Shown one piece after another: positions 16,839 through 25,891 of a stretch of DNA of 64,000 bases. The stretch lies in contig NZ_AKKE01000158.1 in assembly GCF_000281975.1 (NCBI RefSeq), positions 1-64,000 on the forward strand, given 5' to 3'. The stretch is from Novosphingobium sp. AP12 (GTDB taxonomy: Bacteria; Pseudomonadota; Alphaproteobacteria; Sphingomonadales; Sphingomonadaceae). Each line of letters starts with the position of its first letter. Position 1 is the first letter of the stretch. A program made the translations under genes and the position numbers. The notes beneath the pieces were generated by a model. The model had not been told where the DNA came from, did no database searches, and worked only from the letters and a program-made list of their open reading frames with translations.

Positions 16839-19516
16839 GAGTAGACGATCGTCGTAGCGAGGTTGCGGCCTATGATGGTCATATTGGAAGGTCCTTCAAA
16901 GGCGACTTCGACGCTGTAGGTACCCGCCGCCAAGGTGTTCGAGCCGGCGAGAACCGCCGAGATTTCACTGGTCGCGCCGCCGACCGAGAAGACCTGAACG
17001 CCGCCGATCCGAAGCGTCAGGTTCGAGTTGGAAACTGAACCGGCGTAACTGATCGCCAGTGCGGCGAGGGCTTGGATGGAGCCAGGCGCAAGGAGCGTGA
17101 CGGTGCGCGTGAGCACTGTCAGCTTAGTGCCCATACCGGCACCGGGTACCGGCGTTGAGGCAGCGACCGCAGCGAATTGCGCACTGTTGCCCGATCCAGC
17201 CTTCAGCCGGTCCACCTCAACGTTCGGCATCTTCACGGTGTCGCCGTCGATCTCGAACACGGCCTGGCTGAAGGTGCCAGCTGCATCCCAAACCCGGAAG
17301 TAGTCGGCGACAAAGTCGAAGCCGCCTTCGACCCCGTCATTATTGGCAAGGAAGCCGATGACATGTCCGTTGCTATCCAGCTTGACGCCGTAGCGCAGGA
17401 ACAATCCGTCAACGGATTCTGCCAGGATCACGATCTCGGCGGTCTGGCCTTCGAACGTGGTCTCGAGCGCGAACAGCTGGGAGGCCAGCGCCTCATCCTC
17501 GCTCACACGCGCAGTTTGCTCTTCCAACACGAGGGCGCTGACATCGGCAATGCCGCCAGAGAGAGTTGCTGCCAGCGCGGCCCGCGCCGTCGCCTCGGCT
17601 TCGTCTGCGGTAACGCGCGCGTTTTGCTCGACCAATATCGCTGCATTCAGGTCGTTCACGGCGCCGTCTAAAGTGGCCGCAAGGGCCTGACGTAGATCGG
17701 CCTCGGCGCTGTCCGCGTCGGCCCGGGTCGAAGCCTCGCTGACGATCGCTGCCTGCAGGTCAGAGACCAAGCCGCCGACATCGGACTGAAAGAGCGAGAT
17801 GGCCAATTCCCGTGCAGCCGTTTCGGCCGAGTCTGCAGAAGCGCGCACGACCTGCTCCAGTTCGATCGCGGCCATGGCGGCATCGATACCGTCGGTGGCG
17901 GTTGCCTCGATCGAGGTCAGCATCTCTATGAGCGCCTCGCCCTGTTCGGTGCGTTCGTTGATCTCCTGCCGGACGCGGGTTCCAATTTCGCTGCCATCGA
18001 GATGCGTCAGCCGTTCCCACCTGTCCTTCCGCTCTTCGGCGAGGATCTGCATGTTGTAGGTGGCGAGCAGGTTGTTGCGCTGCCGCTCGACGAGGGATTT
18101 AGCGCCCTCCACGATGTCTGCCGCGGTGGTGGTGGATGCGAGCGCCTTCAGCGCATCCATCGCGTCCTGCGCGTTGCCATCGCCTACGGGCGTGCCCGGA
18201 GGGGCGCCCACAGTAGCGTTCTCCTCCGGCTTGGTGCCATCCGGATCCGCAATGTCCGGCCAATCGACGGCAGCACCCAAAGGCTCAACTTTGCCTGCCG
18301 TGCTCAAGCCCTCGATCGAAAGCGAGAGGCGGCTGACCGTCGCGTCAACCTCGATCGAGAAGTCTTTGAAGAACCCGTATATGGTCAGGCTTTCCAGCCC
18401 ATCCTTGCCGATCCACAGCGCCGGACGGGCCCGTACCGCCGCGATGCGGCCGGCGACGACATCGATGGCGTCGGTCCGGATCATCGCGCGGGCCGTCATG
18501 CGCTTCGCCCAGGCGCGCTCGACTACGATGACTTCGCCGAATTCGTCGGCTTCCTTGCGGCTGTAATCGTCGATCGCGGCTTTCGGGGAATCGGTCGTAG
18601 AGCCCAGGCCGACCAAGTCGCCGACCAGCAGCGTGCCCACCTCGACGATGCCTGGCCCCGCGATAGTCACGGTAACCTGGCCGCCCGTAGACGGCAGATC
18701 GAGGAAGGTGACGGTGCCGCTTTCATTCGGCGCCGTGGTCCGGTCATACGCCCCAGCTTGAACACGCACCGTCGCCGCGTGCACGTCGAGCAGCGCAACC
18801 GCGTTGATCACGCCGGCGGCGATCGTCACCGAGATCTGGTTCGCTGCCGAGGTTGCCGACCCCAGCGCCTCGTCAAACATAGCCCACCGGTTCGTGGGGC
18901 CAATGTCGAGCCATTTGCCGGACGCGGCCGCGGGATCGTCACCCAAGTTGCCCGGAACTACACTCTCGTAGATCCGGTGCGTCGCCGCCTTGATGACGTG
19001 CGCTCCAAGGGGGTAGGTGTCGCCCACCGCCCATTCGGGATAGTCAGTCTCTGGAACGGACGCAGCGACCAGTTCGGCGCCTACGACCGGCACCGGCTGC
19101 AGCAGCTGCAGTGAAGACGCCAGGCCGCTTGGCGCCGGATCGCCGCCGGGATCCGCGAACGGTTCCGATGCGGTCAGGCCCTCGACCGACAGAGTGCAGT
19201 AACTGACCGGCGGCAGCGCCAGGTCAATTTCGAAGTCCTTGTAGAAACCCTGGAAATTGAGCCAGTCGAACCGCTCGTCCGCAACCCACTGCACGGCCTG
19301 AGCGCGAAGGTTCGCCAGGTTCCGCTGTAGCGCATCGACTTCGGCGAACGGCGCGATCAGGCGCACCGACATGCGCCGCGCGAACCCGCGCTCCACAACC
19401 GTCGTCACGCCAAAGTCGTCGGTCTCCCGCCGGCTATAGTCGACGAGGCCGATGGTCGGCATCGCTTCAGTTACGCCAAGATCGATGACCTCGCTGTTGG
19501 CCCGAATGACCCTCAT
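16835..19516 (-). CDS. Tail-tip/central fibre protein (J-like, DUF1983-type)
   Basis: An 893-residue tail-tip protein. Residues 26-114 and 317-404 are two copies of one domain (DYSRRETDDFG versus DYSRKEADEFG, and FQGFYKDFEIDL versus IYGFFKDFSIEV). Residues about 530-690 form a long alanine-, glutamate- and aspartate-rich coiled coil with repeated RADADSAEADLRQALA-like units. A DUF1983-like segment (about 690-780) and a beta-rich C-terminus follow. The protein probably forms the tip that joins tail tube and fibre. It overlaps the tape measure gene by ATGA. Confidence 0.7.
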   Translation of the reverse strand: MRVIRANSEVIDLGVTEAMPTIGLVDYSRRETDDFGVTTVVERGFARRMSVRLIAPFAEVDALQRNLANLRAQAVQWVADERFDWLNFQGFYKDFEIDLALPPVSYCTLSVEGLTASEPFADPGGDPAPSGLASSLQLLQPVPVVGAELVAASVPETDYPEWAVGDTYPLGAHVIKAATHRIYESVVPGNLGDDPAAASGKWLDIGPTNRWAMFDEALGSATSAANQISVTIAAGVINAVALLDVHAATVRVQAGAYDRTTAPNESGTVTFLDLPSTGGQVTVTIAGPGIVEVGTLLVGDLVGLGSTTDSPKAAIDDYSRKEADEFGEVIVVERAWAKRMTARAMIRTDAIDVVAGRIAAVRARPALWIGKDGLESLTIYGFFKDFSIEVDATVSRLSLSIEGLSTAGKVEPLGAAVDWPDIADPDGTKPEENATVGAPPGTPVGDGNAQDAMDALKALASTTTAADIVEGAKSLVERQRNNLLATYNMQILAEERKDRWERLTHLDGSEIGTRVRQEINERTEQGEALIEMLTSIEATATDGIDAAMAAIELEQVVRASADSAETAARELAISLFQSDVGGLVSDLQAAIVSEASTRADADSAEADLRQALAATLDGAVNDLNAAILVEQNARVTADEAEATARAALAATLSGGIADVSALVLEEQTARVSEDEALASQLFALETTFEGQTAEIVILAESVDGLFLRYGVKLDSNGHVIGFLANNDGVEGGFDFVADYFRVWDAAGTFSQAVFEIDGDTVKMPNVEVDRLKAGSGNSAQFAAVAASTPVPGAGMGTKLTVLTRTVTLLAPGSIQALAALAISYAGSVSNSNLTLRIGGVQVFSVGGATSEISAVLAGSNTLAAGTYSVEVAFEGPSNMTIIGRNLATTIVYS

Positions 19517-22500
19517 TTGGTGCCGGTCACCGAGATCGCGTTGCCGCCGGCGGCTGCCGTCACGTCATCGAATCTCTTCGCAATCTTTCCGGTGTTACCT
19601 GCAATCGCGGCGTTGCCGGTATTAATGTCCGTCCGCAGCTGAACCACCTCGGCCCGCAGGCCCCGCACCTCGGCCGCAAGATCGCTGGTCGCGGTCGCTT
19701 CGGCCGACGGCGTCGACGTGCTGGTGGCCGCGCTGGTCTCGGCAGCGGTCGAGGGCGATGTCGCAGACGCGTCCATGGCCTGGATGGCGTTGTAGACCCC
19801 TTCCAGAGTTGCGGCGGTCTGCGCCTTGATACGCTCCAGCTCCTGCCGGCTTGTCGCCGTGTTGCCAGCCACCTCGAGCAGCGACTGGCTCAGGTCCACC
19901 AGCCTGCCCGCAGCGGCCTGGTCGCCCCCGCGCGCAGCCGTCACGGCGGCATTGAACTGGCCCTGCAGGGCAGCGAAGCTGGCGGCGTCGCTGCCCCCGG
20001 TCAGCCCCCGAATGCGGTTGACCTCGTCCATCAGGTCGTCCCCGATCGATGACCATGCCTGGCGAAGCTGTTCCGCAGCAGTGGTGGCTGCGTCTTGGGC
20101 TTCCGTTAACTTCTCCTGCGCCGCGTTCGCATCCTCGATCGCATAGAGGCGCTGCAGCTCCGCGCGCTGCGCATCGCTGGTGGCGTCCTTCAGCTCCTTG
20201 GCGCGCGCAATGGCGGTCACGGTGGCGTCGTCGCCCTGGGCCTCGGCAATGCGCGAGCGAATGTCGTCGAGCGCATCCTTCTCCTTGTCCATCGCCTCTT
20301 GCCGCCTGATCGACAGCAGCTGCTCAAGCTGGGCATACTCCTCAGCACTGGCACCGGCCTCCTTGAAGATGGCGCGCAGGTTCGCAAATTCCTTGTCGAT
20401 CGTGTCCAGCTCGGCGCCAACCGGATCGAGGTAGCCCTTCAGATCAGTAAAGACGCCTTCGAAGCTCATCGCCTTGGTCAGCTGGGCAGACAAATCATCA
20501 CCCGCCTTCAGCAGGTTGTTGGTCGACTGACGGATGCCCGTGATGGCGCCGCGCTCGATCGCGAGTTTCATGGCGTAGGCGATCGCTGCTTCGGCATCGT
20601 CGTTGAAATCGACGGCGCCTTTCTTGACCTTCAGAGAAGTACCGCTGGCGTTGACGCGGTAGTCACCATGCCGGACGCCGACGCTGATATTCCCGAAATC
20701 GCCAATGAGGCCGCCGAACTGCGATGCCAGATCCGTCAGGCTGCTGAAGATGCTATTGCCGGCCGCGAGCGCCGCCTTCTCCGACGAGCCGCTGTTGCCG
20801 GACGTACCGGACACGCCTGCGGCCGACAGATCAACGCGGCCCCATTTCACCTTCGTCATCAGTCCGCCCAGGACATTGCCAATGATACCGCCGGCGATCG
20901 AGCCGAGCGGGCCTGCGAAGTCGCCGAGCCCCTTCGCGATGCCTTCCAGCCCTTTCGACAGCGCTTTCTCGACTACCTTGCTGCCGCCGAGAGCGCCGCC
21001 GATTGCTGATCCAGCCTGCTCGGAGGTCGACTGCTTGCCAAACAGCGCCGAGCTAGCGGCCATACCTGTGCCCGCGCCCTGGAGCAGGGGAACCATCGCT
21101 TTCGCGAATGCGCCGTCCTTCTTGAACACTTTGCTGACCTCGGCACCGATGGTGCTCGCGATCTTTTTGCCGTCCTGGTCGGTGCCGGTCATCCCGACGT
21201 TCAGAAGGTCGCCCAACTTGCCGCCCACGCTGCCGGTGTTGCCGGTCAAAATACCGAGGATCGCGCCGAGGCCTTCGCCCACTTTCCCGAGCTGACCCAG
21301 GATGCTGATCGTCTGCCGCAGGCGATCGTTATACCGATCAAGCGCGACGGTCTGCTTTTCGATGTCGTAAGCGACGTCGACCTGGGTCTTGTCGGCTTCG
21401 GCCTTGCGCCGGATCGCTGCGGCGGCCTCGGTATGCCCGATCTCGAGTTCACGCGCGGCATCCGCCTCGGCGCGCATCTGGATGGCGATCTTGGCATGCG
21501 CAGCAGCAATCCGCGCCAACTCGTCTTCTAGAGCATCGCCGGACAGACCTCGCAGCGCATCCAGACGGGCGGCGCCTAGATCCTTAGTCAGCTGCGTCTC
21601 GCGGCGCGTGTCGTCGATCGAGCGGTTGATCTGAGCAGTCAGCAGGTGATCTGCCGCTTCGCGACGCGCCTTGTTGTCCGCGATCTGGGCAGCAGTCAGC
21701 GCCTGAAGCGCCTTCTTCGCGGCCTCATAACCTTGCACGTCGCCATTGGCGCCGGCGACGTTCATCGCGGTCAGGAGACCACGCTGCTGCGCCATATCGG
21801 CAAGAGCGGTGGCAGCGTTCTCTACGTCTAGCTTCCCGGCCTTCACCGCGGCGTTGACGAAGTTTTGCGCCCGCGCCTGCTGATTGAGGTCGGCCGCTGC
21901 CTGGGCGCCCGCGACGATTTGCTCTGCCGTCGCCTTGCGAAGCTGCTGCGCGACGTAATCGGCGACGTCGGCCTGTCTCCTGATGCCCTGCTCCTGGGCA
22001 CGCGCGGTTACTTCGGCCTTGAGCGCAGCCGCGTCGCTGACGCCGTAGGCGTCGGCCAGCTTGTACAGACCGGCTATCAGCGCGTCAGTCGCTGCGGATT
22101 CCCTCCCGAGCGTCTCGGCGCGCCTCTCCTCGGCAGTGGGCCCAGCTGGCTTCTTCTTAGCGTCTTCCGCGGCCTTGATCGCCTTGTCTCGCGAGACCTG
22201 CGCAGCTGTCTCCAGTTCGATATATCGCTTTTGGCTGATGAGCCCGCGAGCGCGCTGATCGTTGAGCGATTGGAGGTTCCGCTCATACTTGCCGGTGGCA
22301 GCGGCCGCAGCGTCGATCGACTCCTTCACGGCGCGCTGATCAAGCGGTATCTCAGCACGGCGCTGAGTTTCCAGAGCTTTCGCAATGGCAGCATTGGCTT
22401 CATCCAGGCGCTTCTGCACGCGTTCGACTTCGGCCGCGTACTGGTTCGCTACGAGCGACTGCGCACCGCCAGGGCCACCGGCGAAGATGTGTTGGCTCTT

Positions 22501-23394
22501 GGCGTTCTCGGCCAATACTTTCTGCTGCTCAAGAAGAGCCGCCGTCTCGCTGCGAATTTGCAGGGCGGTTTCGGCATGCGATTTCGCCAGATTGTAGGCG
22601 TCTATTTCAGCTTGCCGGGAGGTCGTCTGAGACTTCACGAGTTCTTCGTTCTGATCTCGGATTGCGGCAGTGACCCCCTCCAGCGTTCTCCCAAATGCAT
22701 CCTTTGCTTTGGCTACTGCGACAGTTTCGATCGCGTCGTTGCGCAGCTTCTCCACCCCCTCGGCTAAGGTGTCGTTGGTCTCAAACAGCTTGGCCACCAA
22801 GGGCGCAAGCAAAGCCAAGGCGGTGGTGATGCCGATACCCCAGCTGCTGCTGAAGAATTTGATGAAGGCATTAGTGCTGGTGCCCGCGACGCTCATGCCA
22901 ACAGCGATGTCAGGAAGCTGCATGGCGAAAGCCTGGACGGCGCTGGTGCCGGCCATGACCTGCTGGCCCACCTGGCTCATCTGCATGGCGAACTGCCTAC
23001 TCGCCCCGCTGCTGGTCGCAACGGCCTTGCCCACGTTCTGATATGTCGAGACGGCGCCGCGCAGCTGTTCGACAAACTGTTTATGCGTGATCGCACCCTC
23101 GGCCAGACTCTGGCGGAGTAGAGCGACCTGCTGTTTGTATTTCTGCAAGGATGCCCATGCGGGATCTACCGACGCCTTCAACCTGGCGACGTCGCGCGAG
23201 AAAGCGATTACGTTCGCGCTTGCGCCCTTGCCGATCCCGGCGAGGTTGTCGTTCGCAAACTTGGCACTGCGCGCAATATCGCCGCTCGCTGCACTCACCA
23301 GACGCTTGCACTTATCCATGTCAGCCTGAAGACGTGCGATTTCCGCCACGATTTCAATCGAAAGACGGCCGGCGGGGATACCGTTTCCTGACAT
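19513..23394 (-). CDS. Tail length tape measure protein
   Basis: 1293 residues, mostly helical with long alanine-rich coiled coils, hydrophobic stretches near 175-205 (GIGITTALALLAPLVAKL) and glycine-rich segments around 680-860. It starts MSGNGIPAGRLSIEIVAEIARLQADM and is the largest gene of the tail block, directly downstream of the chaperone pair and a lipoprotein. By the usual proportionality of tape measure length to tail length (about 0.15 nm per residue) the tail would be near 190 nm. It sets tail length during assembly and may pass into the host envelope on infection. Confidence 0.9.
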   Translation of the reverse strand: MSGNGIPAGRLSIEIVAEIARLQADMDKCKRLVSAASGDIARSAKFANDNLAGIGKGASANVIAFSRDVARLKASVDPAWASLQKYKQQVALLRQSLAEGAITHKQFVEQLRGAVSTYQNVGKAVATSSGASRQFAMQMSQVGQQVMAGTSAVQAFAMQLPDIAVGMSVAGTSTNAFIKFFSSSWGIGITTALALLAPLVAKLFETNDTLAEGVEKLRNDAIETVAVAKAKDAFGRTLEGVTAAIRDQNEELVKSQTTSRQAEIDAYNLAKSHAETALQIRSETAALLEQQKVLAENAKSQHIFAGGPGGAQSLVANQYAAEVERVQKRLDEANAAIAKALETQRRAEIPLDQRAVKESIDAAAAATGKYERNLQSLNDQRARGLISQKRYIELETAAQVSRDKAIKAAEDAKKKPAGPTAEERRAETLGRESAATDALIAGLYKLADAYGVSDAAALKAEVTARAQEQGIRRQADVADYVAQQLRKATAEQIVAGAQAAADLNQQARAQNFVNAAVKAGKLDVENAATALADMAQQRGLLTAMNVAGANGDVQGYEAAKKALQALTAAQIADNKARREAADHLLTAQINRSIDDTRRETQLTKDLGAARLDALRGLSGDALEDELARIAAAHAKIAIQMRAEADAARELEIGHTEAAAAIRRKAEADKTQVDVAYDIEKQTVALDRYNDRLRQTISILGQLGKVGEGLGAILGILTGNTGSVGGKLGDLLNVGMTGTDQDGKKIASTIGAEVSKVFKKDGAFAKAMVPLLQGAGTGMAASSALFGKQSTSEQAGSAIGGALGGSKVVEKALSKGLEGIAKGLGDFAGPLGSIAGGIIGNVLGGLMTKVKWGRVDLSAAGVSGTSGNSGSSEKAALAAGNSIFSSLTDLASQFGGLIGDFGNISVGVRHGDYRVNASGTSLKVKKGAVDFNDDAEAAIAYAMKLAIERGAITGIRQSTNNLLKAGDDLSAQLTKAMSFEGVFTDLKGYLDPVGAELDTIDKEFANLRAIFKEAGASAEEYAQLEQLLSIRRQEAMDKEKDALDDIRSRIAEAQGDDATVTAIARAKELKDATSDAQRAELQRLYAIEDANAAQEKLTEAQDAATTAAEQLRQAWSSIGDDLMDEVNRIRGLTGGSDAASFAALQGQFNAAVTAARGGDQAAAGRLVDLSQSLLEVAGNTATSRQELERIKAQTAATLEGVYNAIQAMDASATSPSTAAETSAATSTSTPSAEATATSDLAAEVRGLRAEVVQLRTDINTGNAAIAGNTGKIAKRFDDVTAAAGGNAISVTGTK

Positions 23395-23414
23395 GAGCCA
23401 TCCTTCTAATAAAT

Positions 23415-23439
23415 AAGGGCAGCTAATTGAGCCGCCCTT
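23415..23439 (-). terminator. Hairpin between lipoprotein and tape measure genes
   Basis: AAGGGC/GCCCTT outer arms and GCT/AGC inner arms around a 5-base loop, with one mismatch pair. On the minus strand it is followed by TTATTTATT. It lies after the lipoprotein stop and before the tape measure start, so it may partly end a lipoprotein-specific transcript. Confidence 0.5.
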
Positions 23440-23477
23440 GGAGGTTGATTTAAGTATTTAGATTTGCGGATGCAAAA

Positions 23478-23732
23478 CTATGGAGCAGCGAGTTGACCTG
23501 CCGGGGCCGCGCAGTCCAGATAGGCGCGCATGTGCCATTCCTTGTACGCAGCTTCGTCGTGCGCTTCTAAAACGGCTGCCTCGACCTTTTGGGCCGCGCG
23601 ACACTTCTCGCCGTTTGTCACTGAGGTGAGATTTCCGACCATCTCGTACTCTTTGATTGCCGCCTCGGTCGGGCTCTCACCACATGCCGAAAGGGTAACG
23701 AGCAGCGGGGCCGCGAGGATGATGCATTTCAT
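23478..23732 (-). CDS. Small prophage lipoprotein (possible moron)
   Basis: 84 residues with a clear lipoprotein signal (LLVTLSAC, cysteine at residue 17) and a short helical body with two more cysteines. It sits inside the tail operon between the chaperone and tape measure genes, with gaps on both sides and its own downstream hairpin. That is typical of an accessory gene expressed independently. Superinfection exclusion is a known job of such lipoproteins, but there is no direct evidence here. Confidence 0.65.
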   Translation of the reverse strand: MKCIILAAPLLVTLSACGESPTEAAIKEYEMVGNLTSVTNGEKCRAAQKVEAAVLEAHDEAAYKEWHMRAYLDCAAPAGQLAAP

Positions 23733-23762
23733 GTCTGCGACAATACATCTAGGCAGCGCAGT

Positions 23763-24625
23763 TCAAACCTTCTTTCGTGCCGCGAAAGCCTTGACCATAG
23801 CCGTGAACTGATCATCGACCCGCTTCTGGGCCGCTACCTGGTCGGCCTTCAACCGCGGTTCGATGCAGGCAGGCTTCCGGGCATCTTCACGCTGGTTGAC
23901 GTAGGCGCGGGAGAGGCGGCGCAGCGTCCGCGCCTCCCATGGGGTCAGGTCGACCCCCATGATGCGAGTCCATGCCGCCATGTGGCGGAAATCGATGGCC
24001 GCATCCCCCATGCCCGCCGGCGCGCTGGGCCCGATCTCGAACAGCCAGTCCGATAGGTAGGGCAAAGGATTGAGCGGCAGCACCGGCTCCAGACCCTGCG
24101 CCTTCATCGTTTCAAGCCGCGTTGCCGGGTCGGGGGCTTTTCCCTTCCCGGCATGCTCCGGCGCCGGAGCGGTGTTTAGCCAGGCGAGTTGCCGGACCCA
24201 AAGCTCGAGAGAGCCTGCGAGGCCTTCATAAAATTTTCCCAGTTCTTGGTGTCGGCTTCCATGTGGTCGCGGATGAAACCAAGCAGGGGATCGCTGTAGA
24301 CAGCATGAACGGTGTCTTTCTCGCCATGCACGTCGTCGAATTCGAGATTGTTGAACCGCTTCGTGATCGCACAAAGGAATTCGACGGTGTCTTCCGCCTC
24401 ATTGTCGAGAGCGGCTTCAAACTTGCCATTGGCCTCGCGCGAACGCTTGATCGCCTTGCGGCGCTTGGCGGCGTCGGCAACCTGCCAGATCTTCGTGCCT
24501 GGGCCGAAAACGGTCGCGGTGACCGGGGCGCCCGTGTCCGGGTCGCGAAGGGGTACGCCATCGGCGTTCTTGATGGGAAGATCGCTGACGTCGGCGACGC
24601 GCTTGCTCGTGATGTTCAGAGCCAT
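23763..24625 (-). CDS. Tail assembly chaperone, frameshifted long form (gpGT-like)
   Basis: Predicted -1 frameshift product. It reads from 24625 to the slippery site at 24230-24236, then continues one frame back to the stop at 23763, about 287 residues in all. The downstream frame (155 codons) has no start of its own in a sensible position and contains good helical coding sequence (SDWLFEIGPSAP, MAAWTRIMGVDLTPWEAR). In lambda and HK97-like phages the long G-T form binds the tape measure and recruits tail tube protein. The order tail tube, G, GT, tape measure is kept here apart from the inserted lipoprotein. Confidence 0.75.
24176..24625 (-). CDS. Tail assembly chaperone, short form (gpG-like)
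   Basis: 149 residues ending SSFGSGNSPG at 24176 when no frameshift occurs. It begins MALNITSKRVADVSDLP and is mainly helical after residue 50. Its place between the major tail protein and tape measure matches gpG. The final 60 nt overlap the T-frame. No catalytic motif is expected. Confidence 0.75.
   Translation of the reverse strand: MALNITSKRVADVSDLPIKNADGVPLRDPDTGAPVTATVFGPGTKIWQVADAAKRRKAIKRSREANGKFEAALDNEAEDTVEFLCAITKRFNNLEFDDVHGEKDTVHAVYSDPLLGFIRDHMEADTKNWENFMKASQALSSFGSGNSPG
24230..24236 (-). promoter_or_regulatory. -1 programmed frameshift slippery heptamer A_AAT_TTT
   Basis: On the minus strand the zero frame reads TGG GAA AAT TTT ATG, giving the canonical X_XXY_YYZ heptamer A_AAT_TTT. 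After slipping, AAA TTT TAT GAA continues into the long downstream frame. Both tRNAs can re-pair in the -1 frame (Asn on AAA with a wobble mismatch, Phe on TTT). The site is about 18 codons before the zero-frame stop, as in lambda G-GT. Confidence 0.7.
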
Positions 24626-24732
24626 GGGGTATTAACCTCTCAGGGAAGGGTGCCGGCCGATCACCCTGATGACCGACCGACGTAGGAGGCCACGCCGAGG
24701 GCGGGCCGAAGCTCAGGGGCGACGAAGGCCGG

Positions 24733-25206
24733 TTAATCCGGCGCGATGATGACCAGGCCATCCTCGTCGTCCGAAACGATCGTGTATTCGAACGTGATCT
24801 GGCGGGTGGCGACGGTGTTCACATCACCGTAGTTCTTGGTCCCACCCATCACGAGCGCGCGGGCGCAAATGTCGCCGAGGCGCGGGTGCGAGATGATGAC
24901 GGAATAGGGATCGTCGTCGGTGGTCGCGGTATCAACCAACAGCTGCCCGGCGTCGTCGGGGTCGATGCCGACGGTAACCGTCTGGGTGCCCAGCGTGTAG
25001 CCGCCCTTGGCCTTGCTTTCGCCGCGACTGGCGATGTTGCGCCAGCTGACGATTTCATAAACCCGGTCCGGAATATCGCCGAGGTCGCTGACCTCGCCGA
25101 TGGCCGTCGCGGTGGCTTTCAGGGTCGTATAGCCGGCTTCGTTGTAGGTTGCCGGAGCAGCCTTTGCGAGAAGCAGCTTCGTCCCGGCCGAAGTATAGAC
25201 CGTCAT
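24733..25206 (-). CDS. Major tail tube protein
   Basis: 157 residues, beta-rich, with an Ig-like tail tube pattern (SDLGDIPDRVYEI, KGGYTLGTQTVTVGID, ITFEYTIVSD). Size and position just upstream of the G/GT genes fit the siphovirus major tail protein. The acidic C-terminus ends IIAPD. Confidence 0.75.
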   Translation of the reverse strand: MTVYTSAGTKLLLAKAAPATYNEAGYTTLKATATAIGEVSDLGDIPDRVYEIVSWRNIASRGESKAKGGYTLGTQTVTVGIDPDDAGQLLVDTATTDDDPYSVIISHPRLGDICARALVMGGTKNYGDVNTVATRQITFEYTIVSDDEDGLVIIAPD

Positions 25207-25275
25207 CTGTGTTCTCCATGAGGAAAAGCCCGGCGTCTGCCGGGGGTGGATATCGCCGGGGACGGCAATCTGGGA

Positions 25276-25482
25276 TCAGTCGGCGGGGGCGCTCGACTTG
25301 GTTTCGGTCGCTTTCGCCGCTGCAGTGGTCGGCGGAGCCGCCTTGTTCTGCGCCGGGCCGCGCTTGAAACGCCCGGTCGGCTTTAGTTCTTCGAACTGGC
25401 CTGCAGGCATCGGAACGGTGTCGCCCTTTTCGTAGGTCTTGCCATTTAGGGTCGTGCGGCGAGTTGCGATGGCGTCGATCAT
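25276..25482 (-). CDS. Small connector-region phage protein
   Basis: 68 residues. The N-terminal half is a short beta-hairpin-like segment (NGKTYEKGDTVPMP) and the second half is low-complexity Ala/Lys/Thr. Similar small proteins lie between the tail terminator and tail tube genes in many siphophages; the role is unknown. Confidence 0.55.
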   Translation of the reverse strand: MIDAIATRRTTLNGKTYEKGDTVPMPAGQFEELKPTGRFKRGPAQNKAAPPTTAAAKATETKSSAPAD

Positions 25483-25483
25483 G

Positions 25484-25891
25484 TCAACGAGACTCCGTGT
25501 AGGTCGTGATAAAGTCCTGCGAGCCGATCCAGATGGAGGCCTCTTCGGCCATCAGGTCCGGGCCGGCGCCGGCCGTGTGGATTGTCACGTCGGCGATGCC
25601 AGCTACCTCCGGATTGACTTGGTCAGCGGCGGCGCGTTTCACGGCGCGAAGGAGCGCCTTCTGCTCCGGATAATTGCGAGCCATCACGGTGACCTGCACG
25701 CGCTCGTGGACATGCCGGGATGCGCCAGGCGACGGGATGTTCCGGTCCACCGTGGACACGCTTTCCAGCATGATCGACGGGAGCGAGGCCCCCAGTCCTC
25801 GCGGACCCGCACTAGTATCATCTTCAGGCACCAGGAGGCGAAGCTCATCGTCAGCAATGAGCACCGAGCGGATAGCGGCCACACCGTCCAT
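25484..25891 (-). CDS. Tail terminator-like protein (DUF3168-type position)
   Basis: 135 residues of alpha/beta type (SIMLESVSTVDRN, HERVQVTVMARNYPEQKALL) with a C-terminal strand SIWIGSQDFITTY. It follows the HK97-gp10-like gene and precedes the tail tube gene, the standard place of the tail terminator. Family assignment is by position and general pattern. It overlaps the upstream gene by 1 bp. Confidence 0.6.
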   Translation of the reverse strand: MDGVAAIRSVLIADDELRLLVPEDDTSAGPRGLGASLPSIMLESVSTVDRNIPSPGASRHVHERVQVTVMARNYPEQKALLRAVKRAAADQVNPEVAGIADVTIHTAGAGPDLMAEEASIWIGSQDFITTYTESR

